From: Consotaella aegiceratis
Lineage (GTDB): Bacteria; Pseudomonadota; Alphaproteobacteria; Rhizobiales; Rhizobiaceae
Reading direction: 5' to 3'
Length of the DNA: 64,000 nucleotides
Assembly: GCF_036541425.1 (NCBI RefSeq)
Contig: NZ_JAZHFT010000012.1
Coordinates: 1-64,000, forward strand
The notes beneath the pieces were generated by a model. The model saw only the letters and a program-made list of their open reading frames with translations, had not been told where the DNA came from and did not search any database. Below, piece by piece: positions 32,213-41,332 of the stretch (positions are counted from its first letter, which is position 1; each line of letters opens with the position of its first letter). Both the position numbers and the translations under genes were made by a program.

Positions 32213-33727
32213 GTGATCGAGGCACGGCGGATCCATCGGAGACGAGTCGGCAACCGGGCGCGACTGCGCGCGCCGGCTCTGCTGGCTTTTGCGCTGGCCG
32301 TCCTGCTTCCCTCCACCGTAGGCCGGGCGGCCCCGGCCGAGCCTACCCTCGCCGCGCTCGTCAGCCGCCTCAACGCCATCGAGGAGCAGCGCGACAGGCG
32401 GGCCCAGGAACTGGACACCCTGGCGCAGCAAATCTCGCTCACCACCGATACGGTCGCCAATCTCGATTCGGAAATCGCCTCGCTCGCCCAGGACCGCTCG
32501 AAGATCCGCCAGGCGATGATCGACGCCGCCGCCGCCCAGAAGGCGGCAAGCGCCAGCATCGCGGAAAGCGAGCATCGCATCGCCGAACTGGCGAGCCGGG
32601 AAGCGACGCTGAAATCGTCGTTGTACGAGCGTCGCGGCCTTTTGGCCGAGGTGCTGGCGGCGCTGCAAAGAATGGGGCGTGAGCCGCCGCCGGCGCTGCT
32701 CGTCGAGCCGGAAGATGCGCTGAGTTCGGTGCGAAGCGCCATCCTGCTCGGCGCAGTGGTGCCGTCGATCCGCTCGCAGACCGAACAGCTCGTTGCGGAC
32801 CTGAAGAATCTGTCCTCGGTCCGCACCCAGATCGAGACGGAGAAGCAGACCTTCCTCGCGAGCCTGATGCGCCAGCGCGAGGAGGAGACCCGGCTCGCCA
32901 AGCTGTTCGAAGAAAAACAGCGGATCGAAGCCGAGAGCCGCGATCGGCTGAGCGATACCAACCGCCGCGCTGCCGAACTGGCAGCAAAGGCCACCACTCT
33001 GCGCGAACTGATCACCTCGCTCGACGCTGATCTGGAAACGACCCGTGCGGCCGAAAAGGCGGCCCGCGAGCAGGCCGAGGAAGAGCGCCGCCTTGCGGAG
33101 GCCGAGGAGGCCAAGCGCCAGGCCGAAGCCGAAGCCGAAGCGGAACGGCGCACGGCAAGCCTCGCGCAAGCTCCGGACGAAACCGAAAGCCCCGCGAAAG
33201 CCGCGGAACCGACCGAAGCCAGCTACGACCTCGCCTCACTTCGGCGTGACATCACTCGGATCGACGCACCCTCCGCCCCATTTTCGTCATTGAAAGGCCG
33301 TTTGTCGGTGCCAGTAACAGGTGAGTTGCGGACCCGCTTTGGCGAAAAGGACGGCATCGGACGGCCGGCGTCCGGCGAAACCCTGGTGGCCGCCGCGGGC
33401 GCGTTGGTGACCACCCCCGCCGATGGCTCCGTTCTCTATGCCGGACCGTTTCGTTCGTACGGACAGCTATTGATCCTGGACGCGGGCGGTGGATATCATG
33501 TGGTGTTGGCGGGCATGAGCGAGATCGATGTCGACGTCGGACAGTTCGTGCTTGCCGGAGAGCCGGTCGGAATGATGGGCGCGCGTCGTCTCGCGAGCGC
33601 ATCCGGTGACGACTTTGATGCGACAGCGCCTTCGCTTTATGTAGAGTTTCGCAAGGACGGGAATCCGGTTGATCCATCGTCATGGTGGATGGATCAGCCT
33701 TCTGGAAGGACGAGGAATGATCCGTAA
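32213..33727 (+). CDS. Murein hydrolase activator EnvC-like protein with degenerate LytM domain
   Basis: About 504 aa, exported. A signal peptide (about 10-40) is followed by a long coiled coil (about 45-310) rich in Gln/Glu/Arg, including an Ala/Glu repeat near 290-315. The C-terminal LytM/M23-like domain (about 365-490) has ADGSVLYAGPFRSYGQLLIL and GGGYHVVLAGM. The zinc ligands of active M23 peptidases look lost: the first HxxxD region reads SGETLVAA and the final HxH reads YVEF. EnvC proteins with such domains activate amidases at division. The GTG start has GGGAG five bases upstream; a GTG at 32186 is the alternative. It overlaps ctpA by 11 bases. Confidence 0.88.
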   Translation: MIEARRIHRRRVGNRARLRAPALLAFALAVLLPSTVGRAAPAEPTLAALVSRLNAIEEQRDRRAQELDTLAQQISLTTDTVANLDSEIASLAQDRSKIRQAMIDAAAAQKAASASIAESEHRIAELASREATLKSSLYERRGLLAEVLAALQRMGREPPPALLVEPEDALSSVRSAILLGAVVPSIRSQTEQLVADLKNLSSVRTQIETEKQTFLASLMRQREEETRLAKLFEEKQRIEAESRDRLSDTNRRAAELAAKATTLRELITSLDADLETTRAAEKAAREQAEEERRLAEAEEAKRQAEAEAEAERRTASLAQAPDETESPAKAAEPTEASYDLASLRRDITRIDAPSAPFSSLKGRLSVPVTGELRTRFGEKDGIGRPASGETLVAAAGALVTTPADGSVLYAGPFRSYGQLLILDAGGGYHVVLAGMSEIDVDVGQFVLAGEPVGMMGARRLASASGDDFDATAPSLYVEFRKDGNPVDPSSWWMDQPSGRTRNDP

Positions 33728-35069
33728 GCTTTCGATCCTGTTTGCCGGTGCGCTCATGGGCGCGACGGCGATGACCGTGATTACGGCGGGGCAGCCAGGC
33801 GTTGCCAACGCCGCTGGCTCCGACACCTATCGCCAGCTTGCGATCTTTGGCGATGTCTTCGAGCGCGTACGCGCCCAGTACGTCGAGGAGCCTGACGATC
33901 AGAAGCTGATCGAAACGGCGATCAACGGCATGCTGACCGCCCTCGATCCGCATTCCAGCTACATGAACGCCGAACAGGCGGCGGACATGCGCACGGAAAC
34001 GCGCGGCGAATTCGGCGGCCTCGGCATCGAGGTCACGATGGAAGACGAACTCGTCAAGGTCGTCTCGCCGTTCGAGGGCACGCCCGCCGACAAGGCCGGC
34101 GTCCTCGCCGGAGATCTCATCGCCGAGATCGACGGCCAGCAGGTGCGCGGCCTGACCCTCAACGAGGCGGTCGACAAGATGAAGGGTGACGTCGGAACAT
34201 CGGTTGAACTGACCATCCTGCGCGAAGGCGCCGCCAAGCCGATCCGCGTGAGCATCATGCGCGACGAGATCAAGGTGCCGTCGGTGCGCCATTCGGTCGA
34301 GAACGACGTCGGCTACATCAAGCTTCTGAAGTTCAACGAACAGACGACCGTCGGCCTGGAAGAAGCGATCGACGACATCAAGAGCGAGGTCGGCGAGGAC
34401 AAGCTGAAGGGTTACGTCCTCGACCTGCGGCGCAATCCGGGCGGACTTCTCGACGAGGCGGTAAGCGTCTCCGACGCCTTCCTGAAGAACGGCGAGATCG
34501 TCTCCACACGCGGTCGCAACCCTGAAGAGACGCGGCGCTACAACGCCCGCTCGGGCGACGATATCGACGGCAAGCCTCTGGTGGTGCTCGTCAACGGCGG
34601 TTCGGCATCGGCCTCCGAGATCGTGGCCGGCGCTTTGCAGGATCAGCGCCGGGCGACGGTCGTCGGCTCGCGGTCCTTCGGCAAGGGCTCGGTCCAGACG
34701 ATCATCCCGCTCGGCCCCAACGGCGCGCTGCGGCTGACCACGGCGCTCTATTACACGCCGTCGGGACGCTCGATCCAGGGACGCGGCATCGAGCCGGACA
34801 TCGTCGTCGATCAGCCGCTGCCCGACGACATCAAGAAGCAGATGGGCCTCGACGAGGACGACGAGGTCGTGCGCGGCGAGTCGTCTCTGCGCGGTCACAT
34901 CACCGGCGAGAACGAGACCGACGAAGGGTCCGGTTCGCTCGATTACGTGCCGCCGGAAAAGAAGGACGATCTGCAGCTGCAGTACGCGCTCGACCTGCTG
35001 CGCGGCGTGAAGACCAATGCGGCTTTTCCGCCGCAAGCCGAATCGGCCGCGGCGACCGCCGCGAACTGA
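33717..35069 (+). CDS. ctpA: Carboxy-terminal processing protease CtpA (S41 family)
   Basis: A 450-aa exported serine protease. Signal peptide 1-33; a PDZ domain at about 95-180 (GGLGIEVTMEDELVKVVSPFEG, GVLAGDLIAEIDG); and the S41 catalytic region with YVLDLRRNPGGLLDEAVSVSD, the Ser-containing GGSASASE (294-301) and the general-base Lys323 in SFGKGSVQT. CtpA trims periplasmic proteins and often peptidoglycan enzymes. GAGGA lies just upstream of the ATG, inside the last codons of envC, so the two are coupled. A strong terminator follows. Confidence 0.96.
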   Translation: MIRKLSILFAGALMGATAMTVITAGQPGVANAAGSDTYRQLAIFGDVFERVRAQYVEEPDDQKLIETAINGMLTALDPHSSYMNAEQAADMRTETRGEFGGLGIEVTMEDELVKVVSPFEGTPADKAGVLAGDLIAEIDGQQVRGLTLNEAVDKMKGDVGTSVELTILREGAAKPIRVSIMRDEIKVPSVRHSVENDVGYIKLLKFNEQTTVGLEEAIDDIKSEVGEDKLKGYVLDLRRNPGGLLDEAVSVSDAFLKNGEIVSTRGRNPEETRRYNARSGDDIDGKPLVVLVNGGSASASEIVAGALQDQRRATVVGSRSFGKGSVQTIIPLGPNGALRLTTALYYTPSGRSIQGRGIEPDIVVDQPLPDDIKKQMGLDEDDEVVRGESSLRGHITGENETDEGSGSLDYVPPEKKDDLQLQYALDLLRGVKTNAAFPPQAESAAATAAN

Positions 35070-35090
35070 GGTTTTCCGTAACGGTGACGC

Positions 35091-35133
35091 GGCCCCGGCC
35101 TTCGATTCGAAGGCCGGGGCCGTTTTCGTTTTG
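35091..35133 (+). terminator. Rho-independent terminator after envC-ctpA
   Basis: A perfect 14-bp stem (35091-35104 with 35108-35121, core CCCCGGCCTTCG) on a 3-nt loop is followed by GTTTTCGTTTTG. Confidence 0.92.
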
Positions 35134-35171
35134 GGAAGGCCCGCATAAGGTCTCGCCGCTAGCATCCTCCC

Positions 35172-36320
35172 ATGTTCGATGACCTCCATCGGCCTCTCGG
35201 CCAGACGCCTGCCCGGCCGCGCCCGAAGCGGCCGGTTCTCACCTGGGGACGGGTGGGTTGCGCCGCCGCGCTGGCCGTCGTCATTGCGGGGTCTGCGGCC
35301 ACCGCCTGGCTGCAGCCAGACCTTCGGCACGCGTCCTACGTGCCGACGCCGCCGCCGACGGCCGTCAGCGAAAAACCGGTCGAGCGGGACTCTTCGCCTC
35401 TCCCGCCGCCACCTTCGGCCCCTATCGTACAGCGCGGTCCTGACGGCATCCTCGCAGGCAATGCGGAGACAATTCCCCTCGATATTCGCGATCCAGGCTC
35501 GCTGCGCCAGCCGGCACAGCTCGCCCACCTTCCCGAGCAAGATCTCCTGGAAGATTCGCCCTACGGCGCGCTGCCGATCCGGGCCGAAGACGGCCGCCGG
35601 CCGCTCGACGTCTATGCCGGCGAGCCGACCTCTCGGATGGGGACGCAGATCGCCATCATCGTCGGTGGCCTGGGGATCAGCCAGACCGGCACGCAATATG
35701 CCGTCAAGACGTTACCGCGAAGCGTGACGCTGGCCTTTGCGGCGAGCGGCAACAGCCTCTCGCGCTGGATGCAGGACGCGCGCCGCGAGGGCCATGAACT
35801 GCTTCTGCAGGTGCCGATGGAACCGGTCGGTTATCCCGACGTCTCGCCGGGTCCGCACACGCTGACCGCAGAGTCGGCTGAGGCCGGAGACATGGACGAA
35901 CTCTATTGGTCGCTCGGACGCATGACCAACTATGTGGGCATCATGAATTTCATGGGCGCGCGGCTGACCGCTGACCGCGAGGCTGTTCGGGCCCTCCTGT
36001 CGGAGACGGCGCAACGCGGCCTGCTCTACGTCGACGACGGCAGCTCGGCCCGCAGCGCCGCCCGCGAGGTGGCGGTTGCCGACTCGGAGCCCTTTGCCGC
36101 CGCCGACCTGCTGATCGACCGAAGCCAACAGCCGGGCGACATCCGCGCCCAGCTCGATGCGCTGGAGCGCATTGCGCGCGCCAAGGGCTCGGCAATCGGC
36201 ATCGCCTCGGCTTTCGAGTCCTCGGTCGACGCTATAACCGCCTGGGCCGAGGAGGCGAGCGAGCGGGGCATCGACCTGGTTCCGGTCTCACAGCTGGCGC
36301 TCGATCCCGAACGGCGATGA
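35172..36320 (+). CDS. Divergent polysaccharide deacetylase family protein (YibQ/DUF610-like)
   Basis: A 382-aa protein with a cytoplasmic N-terminus, one membrane anchor at about 27-48 and a Pro-rich linker (58-85). The periplasmic domain (about 155-378) has IAIIVGGLGISQTGTQYAVKTLP, VTLAFAASGNSLSRWMQDARREGHELLLQVPMEP and YVGIMNFMGARLT, followed by RGLLYVDDGSS. This is the divergent polysaccharide deacetylase family, often found after ctpA in Rhizobiales. Its substrate is uncertain; a role in cell-envelope glycan handling is inferred from the neighbourhood. Confidence 0.88.
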   Translation: MFDDLHRPLGQTPARPRPKRPVLTWGRVGCAAALAVVIAGSAATAWLQPDLRHASYVPTPPPTAVSEKPVERDSSPLPPPPSAPIVQRGPDGILAGNAETIPLDIRDPGSLRQPAQLAHLPEQDLLEDSPYGALPIRAEDGRRPLDVYAGEPTSRMGTQIAIIVGGLGISQTGTQYAVKTLPRSVTLAFAASGNSLSRWMQDARREGHELLLQVPMEPVGYPDVSPGPHTLTAESAEAGDMDELYWSLGRMTNYVGIMNFMGARLTADREAVRALLSETAQRGLLYVDDGSSARSAAREVAVADSEPFAAADLLIDRSQQPGDIRAQLDALERIARAKGSAIGIASAFESSVDAITAWAEEASERGIDLVPVSQLALDPERR

Positions 36321-36392
36321 ACCGGAACGACTTCAGCTTTCGCGCTCAGCCGCTATAACTGTCGCCATTCTCTCGATCACGGATGTTGCGCC

Positions 36393-36902
36393 ATGGCCGA
36401 CCAGACCGCCCTTCCCTATCGCCCTTGTGTCGGCGTCATGGTTCTCAATTCCGAGCGGCTGGTCTGGGTTGGTCACCGTAAGTTCAGCGAGAACCATGAG
36501 CTGACCGGCGCCTCGCGGCTCTGGCAGATGCCGCAGGGCGGCATCGATCCGGGCGAGGAACCGCTCGCCGCCGCCAAACGCGAGCTCTACGAGGAGACCG
36601 GCATCCGCTCCGTGGAGCTTGCCGCCGAGAGCAGCGGCTGGATCAACTACGACCTGCCCCCCGAACTCCTCGGCGTGGCGCTGAAGGGCCGCTATCGCGG
36701 CCAGACACAGAAGTGGTTCGCCTTCCATTTCACCGGCGACGCCAGCGAAGTCGCTATCGACCCACCGCCGGATGGCCACCCGGCCGAATTCGACGAGTGG
36801 GCCTGGAAGCCGATGGACGAGGTGCTGGACCTGATCGTCCCCTTCAAGCGCTCCGTCTACCAGGTGGTTATCCGCGAATTCCGGCATCTGGAGACGGCGT
36901 AG
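36393..36902 (+). CDS. rppH: RNA pyrophosphohydrolase
   Basis: A 169-aa Nudix hydrolase that removes pyrophosphate from 5'-triphosphate RNA and so starts mRNA decay. It has YRPCVGVMVLNSERLVWVGHR, LWQMPQGGIDPGEEP, the Nudix box with KRELYEETGI, the TQKWFAFHFTG strand and FDEWAWKPMDEVLDLIVPFKR, all typical of RppH. Confidence 0.95.
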   Translation: MADQTALPYRPCVGVMVLNSERLVWVGHRKFSENHELTGASRLWQMPQGGIDPGEEPLAAAKRELYEETGIRSVELAAESSGWINYDLPPELLGVALKGRYRGQTQKWFAFHFTGDASEVAIDPPPDGHPAEFDEWAWKPMDEVLDLIVPFKRSVYQVVIREFRHLETA

Positions 36903-36983
36903 CAGTCGGTTCGGCCGGACGCTGCAACCAACCCGCCGGCCGGTAAATCTGATCCTTCAATCCGGAAATGATGTCACTCCACA

Positions 36984-38294
36984 ATGGCAGCCCCCAGACC
37001 CGCAGAAAGAATCGAATACATCGTCGAGGGCGGCCGTCGCCTCTCCGGTTCGATCGAACCGTCGGGCAACAAGAACGCCGCCCTTCCCATCATCGCGGCC
37101 GCCCTGCTCACGGATCAGCCGGTCGAGCTTTCGAACGTACCGAGAATTCGCGATGTCGAAGCCCTGGTGCGGTTGTTGTCCTCGCTCGGGGTCGAAGCCG
37201 AGTGGACGGGCAACAACACTCTGCGTATTCATGCCCGCGAGGTCCATCCAACGGACCTCGACCCCGATCTGTGCTCGCGCATCCGTGCCTCCATCCTTCT
37301 TGCTGGGCCGGTTCTGGCCCGCTGCGGGCAAATCACGCTCCCACCGCCGGGCGGAGACGTGATCGGACGGCGGCGTCTCGATAGTCATTTCCTCGCGCTA
37401 CGCCAACTCGGCGCTGACATCGCCCTGGAAGGCGTCTACAATTTCCGCGCGGAAAAACTCGTTGGCGCCGACGTTTTTCTCGACGAGCCGTCCGTGACGG
37501 CGACGGAAAACGCGATGTGCGCCGCCGTTGCGGCCGAGGGAACGACCATCCTGCGCAACTGCGCATCGGAGCCGCACGTGCAGGACCTGGCCCTCTTCCT
37601 CGTTGCGATCGGCGCCCGGATCGAGGGCGTCGGCACCAACTGCATGACGATCCACGGCGGTTGCCGACTGTCGGGAGCAACTTACCGGATCGGTCCCGAC
37701 CACATCGAGGTCGGCTCGCTGATCGGCCTCGCAGCCGTGACCAATTCCGACATCCGAATTACCAATGCCGGCGTGCCGCACTTGCGCTCGACCTTGATGG
37801 GGTTCGAGCGACTGGGAATCTTGTGCGACATCGACGGCGACGATCTGATCGTGCATGCCAATCAATCGAAAAAGATCGTGCCGGATTTCGGCGGCCACGT
37901 CCCGAAGATCGAGGATCAGCCTTGGCCCGCCTTTCCGGCGGACACGATGTCGATCGCGATCGTCACGGCCACGCAATGCGACGGCATGGTGCTGATGTTC
38001 GAGAAGATGTTTGAATCGCGCATGTTCTTCGTCGACAAACTGATTGCCATGGGCGCCCGCATCGTCCTGTGCGATCCACATCGAGCGGTCGTTTCAGGCC
38101 CCACCCAGTTGAAGGCGGCCCGCCTGGAAAGTCCGGACATCCGCGCCGGCATGGCGATGCTGATCGCGGCGATGGGCGCGGAAGGGACGTCGACGATCAA
38201 CAACGCCCAGCAGATCGAACGCGGCTACGAGCGTATCGAGGAGCGCCTGAACGCCATCGGCGCACGGATCAAGCGCATCCCGGCCCGCCAGTAG
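36984..38294 (+). CDS. UDP-N-acetylglucosamine 1-carboxyvinyltransferase (MurA-like) with Asp at the Cys position
   Basis: A 436-aa enolpyruvyl transferase of the EPSP-synthase fold. It keeps the N-terminal GNKNAALPIIAAALLTDQP (Lys for PEP binding), RASILLAGPVLARCG, VTATENAMCAAVAAEGTTIL and the C-terminal RAGMAMLIAAMG. In MurA the flexible loop carries a Cys (Cys115 in E. coli); here the loop reads PGGDVIGRRRLDSH, with Asp125 in its place. Asp is known in naturally fosfomycin-insensitive MurA of mycobacteria and chlamydiae. It transfers enolpyruvate to UDP-GlcNAc in peptidoglycan synthesis. Whether this is the only MurA, or a second copy with a special role, cannot be told from the window. 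Confidence 0.85.
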   Translation: MAAPRPAERIEYIVEGGRRLSGSIEPSGNKNAALPIIAAALLTDQPVELSNVPRIRDVEALVRLLSSLGVEAEWTGNNTLRIHAREVHPTDLDPDLCSRIRASILLAGPVLARCGQITLPPPGGDVIGRRRLDSHFLALRQLGADIALEGVYNFRAEKLVGADVFLDEPSVTATENAMCAAVAAEGTTILRNCASEPHVQDLALFLVAIGARIEGVGTNCMTIHGGCRLSGATYRIGPDHIEVGSLIGLAAVTNSDIRITNAGVPHLRSTLMGFERLGILCDIDGDDLIVHANQSKKIVPDFGGHVPKIEDQPWPAFPADTMSIAIVTATQCDGMVLMFEKMFESRMFFVDKLIAMGARIVLCDPHRAVVSGPTQLKAARLESPDIRAGMAMLIAAMGAEGTSTINNAQQIERGYERIEERLNAIGARIKRIPARQ

Positions 38295-38429
38295 CGGGCG
38301 GAGGTCCGGTGGGCGCGGACGCGGCAGTCCGTCGCCGGCGCGATCCGGCGGCGTTGGAGAAGCGACGGCCGTCCCATGGCGGAAGGGCCGATAGTTTTGC
38401 CCTCCCGGCGCTTCGACCGAGCCCGAAAC

Positions 38430-38449
38430 AAAAAAGGCCGGCACCGGCC
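38430..38449 (-). terminator. Rho-independent terminator of the atp operon
   Basis: On the minus strand GGCCGG-TG-CCGGCC (or a 5-bp stem with a 4-nt loop) is followed immediately by TTTTTTG. It lies about 32 bases past the atpC stop. Confidence 0.8.
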
Positions 38450-38480
38450 AGCCCCCTTTGTTCGCGATCGGCGAAGCGGA

Positions 38481-38891
38481 CTACATCCCCAGCACGTCGC
38501 GCACGTTGCGAAGCTCTGCGAGCTGCTGCTCCGCCCTGCTGCGCGCTTCCGGCGTCTGCGCGTCGGCGACGTCTTCCTCGGTGTCGCGGATCTGCTGCTC
38601 GATATCCTCGACGCTGAATTCCTCGATCGGAACCGCCTGCTCGGCGAGCAGAGTACAGGAATCGAGCGTCACGTCGGCGAAACCGCCGCGCACATAGAAG
38701 CGCCGCTCGTCCCCGCTCGCCAGCGTGCCGACGACGAGGCCGGGCTTCATCATGGCCAGGAGCGGCTGGTGATGCGCCATGACCGTCATGTAGCCTTCGC
38801 TGCCCGGCACGATCACCGCCGTCACGTCTTCCGACAGCAGCAGCCGTTCGGGCGAAACGAGTTCCAGGCGAAAACTGTCGAGATCAGCCAT
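38481..38891 (-). CDS. atpC: ATP synthase F1 subunit epsilon
   Basis: A 136-aa rotor subunit that couples gamma to the c-ring and regulates the enzyme. It has FRLELVSPERLLLSEDVTAVIVPGSEGYMTVMAHH at the N-terminal beta-sandwich and a short C-terminal helical part (DTEEDVADAQTPEARSRAEQQL). Last gene of the atpHAGDC unit, 56 bases after atpD. Confidence 0.96.
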   Translation of the reverse strand: MADLDSFRLELVSPERLLLSEDVTAVIVPGSEGYMTVMAHHQPLLAMMKPGLVVGTLASGDERRFYVRGGFADVTLDSCTLLAEQAVPIEEFSVEDIEQQIRDTEEDVADAQTPEARSRAEQQLAELRNVRDVLGM

Positions 38892-38947
38892 CTGCCTCTT
38901 GCCTCAATCAATCCTGCGCGAAGGGCGAAACCGTGTGGACGAGGCGA

Positions 38948-40402
38948 TCACGCCGCCTCGGCCGCCAGCTTCTGCGCCTTCTCGACCGCCTGCTCGATCG
39001 ACCCGACCATGTAGAAGGCGGCCTCCGGCAAGTGATCGTACTCGCCGTTCACCAGCCCCTTGAAAGAGCGGATCGTGTCTTCCAGCGGCACCAGCTGGCC
39101 GGGCGAACCGGTGAACACCTCGGCGACGAAGAACGGCTGCGACAGGAAGCGCTCGATCTTGCGGGCGCGCGCCACCGTCAGCTTGTCCTCTTCGCTGAGC
39201 TCGTCCATGCCCAGGATCGCGATGATGTCCTGCAGCGACTTGTACTTCTGCAGCGTCTGCTGCACCTGCCGGGCGACCGTATAGTGCTCCTCGCCGAGGA
39301 TCATCGGCGACAGGATGCGCGAGGTCGAGTCGAGCGGATCCACGGCCGGGTAGATGCCCTTTTCCGAGATCGAGCGCGACAGCACGGTGGTGGCGTCCAG
39401 ATGGGCGAACGAGGTCGCCGGCGCCGGATCGGTCAAGTCGTCGGCGGGCACGTAGATCGCCTGCACCGAGGTGATCGAGCCCTTGGTGGTGGTGGTGATG
39501 CGCTCCTGCATGTCGCCCATGTCGGTGGCGAGCGTCGGCTGATAGCCCACGGCCGAAGGGATACGGCCGAGCAGCGCCGACACCTCGGAGCCCGCCTGGG
39601 TGAAGCGGAAGATGTTGTCGACGAAGAACAGGACGTCCTGCCCCTGGTCCCGGAAATGCTCGGCGACCGTCAGGCCCGAAAGCGCGACGCGGGCGCGGGC
39701 TCCCGGCGGCTCGTTCATCTGGCCGTAGATCAAGGCGGCCTTGGAGCCTTCCGTCGAGCCGTTGTTCTCGTGCGGGTCCTTGTTCACGCCCGATTCGATC
39801 ATCTCATGATAGAGATCGTTGCCCTCGCGGGTGCGCTCGCCGACGCCGGCGAACACCGAATAGCCGCCATGGGCGCGGGCGATGTTGTTGATCAGTTCCT
39901 GGATCAGCACCGTCTTGCCGACGCCGGCACCGCCGAACAGGCCGACCTTGCCGCCGCGCGCATAGGGCGCCAGCAGATCGATGACCTTGATGCCGGTGAC
40001 CAGGATCTGGGATTCGGGAGACTGCTCGATGAACGCCGGAGCCGGCTGATGGATCGCCCGCTTCTCGGTCGTGTTGATCGGTCCGACCTCGTCGATCGGC
40101 TCGCCGATCACGTTCATGATGCGGCCGAGCGTCTCGTCGCCTACCGGCACCTGGATCGGCTCGCCCGTGTCATGCACCGGCTGGCCGCGAACGAGGCCCT
40201 CCGTCAGGTCCATGGCGATGGTGCGCACGGTGTTCTCGCCGAGGTGCTGGGCGACCTCGAGCACCAGCCGGCGACCGTTGTTCTCGGTCTCCAGCGAATT
40301 CAGGATCGCCGGCAGATGATCGTCGAAATGGACGTCGACCACGGCGCCGATGACCTGGGCGACCCGCCCGGTCGCCACGCCTTTGGAAATCGTGTCAGCC
40401 AA
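38948..40402 (-). CDS. atpD: ATP synthase F1 subunit beta
   Basis: A 484-aa catalytic subunit. The P-loop is GGAGVGKTVLIQEL, with GERTREGNDLYHEM, the ALTVAEHFRDQGQDVLFF-like Walker B region (VLFFVDNIFRFTQAGSEVSALLGRIPSAVGYQPTLA in full) and LDSTSRILSPMILG. The best start is an unusual TTG at 40402, because AAGGAGG lies five bases upstream and it gives the family N-terminus LADTISKGVATGRV; a TTG six codons earlier would place the start before the ribosome-binding site. Confidence 0.97.
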   Translation of the reverse strand: MADTISKGVATGRVAQVIGAVVDVHFDDHLPAILNSLETENNGRRLVLEVAQHLGENTVRTIAMDLTEGLVRGQPVHDTGEPIQVPVGDETLGRIMNVIGEPIDEVGPINTTEKRAIHQPAPAFIEQSPESQILVTGIKVIDLLAPYARGGKVGLFGGAGVGKTVLIQELINNIARAHGGYSVFAGVGERTREGNDLYHEMIESGVNKDPHENNGSTEGSKAALIYGQMNEPPGARARVALSGLTVAEHFRDQGQDVLFFVDNIFRFTQAGSEVSALLGRIPSAVGYQPTLATDMGDMQERITTTTKGSITSVQAIYVPADDLTDPAPATSFAHLDATTVLSRSISEKGIYPAVDPLDSTSRILSPMILGEEHYTVARQVQQTLQKYKSLQDIIAILGMDELSEEDKLTVARARKIERFLSQPFFVAEVFTGSPGQLVPLEDTIRSFKGLVNGEYDHLPEAAFYMVGSIEQAVEKAQKLAAEAA

Positions 40403-40423
40403 AGCTGGCCTCCTTCTCAAACA

Positions 40424-41305
40424 TCAGAGCGCTTCCGCGCCCGAGATAATCTCGATGAGTTCGGTGGTGATCTGCGCCTGCCGCTGCCGGTTGTAGGAGA
40501 TCGACAGCTTGTCGATCATGTCACCGGCATTGCGCGTCGCATTGTCCATGGCGCTCATCCGCGCGCCCTGCTCCGATGCGGCATTTTCCAGGAGCGCCCG
40601 GAAGATCTGCACCTTGATGTTGCGCGGAATGAGATCGGCGAGGATCGCCTCCGGCTCAGGCTCGTAGTCGTAGATCGCGCCGCCGCTGCTGGCCTCGGCC
40701 GTCCCCTCTTCCGCCTCGATCGCGGCGGGAATGAGCTGCAGCGCCGTGGGCACCTGGGTGATCACGTTCTGGAAGGCCGCGAAGAAGACCGTGCAAACGT
40801 CGAACTCGCCCGCCTCGAATCGCTCGATGAGCCGCGTGCCGATCTCGTCGGCATTGGCGAAGCTGACCTGCTTGACCTCGCGCAGGCTGATCCGGTCGAC
40901 GATCCGATCGGAGAGGTCGCGGTGCATCAGGTCGTAACCCTTGCGCCCGACAGTGACGATCTTCACCGTCTTGCCCTCCGATTCAAGCTTGCGCATATGC
41001 GCCCGGGCCAGCTTCGCGATGTTGGCGTTGAAGCTGCCGGCGAGCCCGCGATCAGAGGTAAAGACCACCAGAAGATGAGTGTCCGATTTGCCGGTGCCGG
41101 TCATCAGCGGCGGACCGTCGCCCTCCATCGCGCCGGCGATGCTGGCGAGCACCTTGGCCATGCGCTCCGAATAGGGGCGCGCTGCCTCGGCCGCCTCCTG
41201 GGCGCGACGGAGCTTGGCCGCCGCGACCATTTGCATGGCCTTGGTGATCTTCTGGGTCGCCTTGACCGAAGCGATACGGTTTCGCAGATCCTTAAGCGAA
41301 GGCAT
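40424..41305 (-). CDS. atpG: ATP synthase F1 subunit gamma
   Basis: A 293-aa central shaft. The terminal helices are visible: MPSLKDLRNRIASVKATQKITKAMQMVAAAKLRRAQ at the start and the C-terminal EQGARMSAMDNATRNAGDMIDKLSISYNRQRQAQITTELIEI. The central region has DRGLAGSFNANI. It sits 27 bases after atpA and 21 before atpD. Confidence 0.97.
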   Translation of the reverse strand: MPSLKDLRNRIASVKATQKITKAMQMVAAAKLRRAQEAAEAARPYSERMAKVLASIAGAMEGDGPPLMTGTGKSDTHLLVVFTSDRGLAGSFNANIAKLARAHMRKLESEGKTVKIVTVGRKGYDLMHRDLSDRIVDRISLREVKQVSFANADEIGTRLIERFEAGEFDVCTVFFAAFQNVITQVPTALQLIPAAIEAEEGTAEASSGGAIYDYEPEPEAILADLIPRNIKVQIFRALLENAASEQGARMSAMDNATRNAGDMIDKLSISYNRQRQAQITTELIEIISGAEAL

Positions 41306-41332
41306 GGGTTCGCGCCGTCTCCCGCGTCAGAC

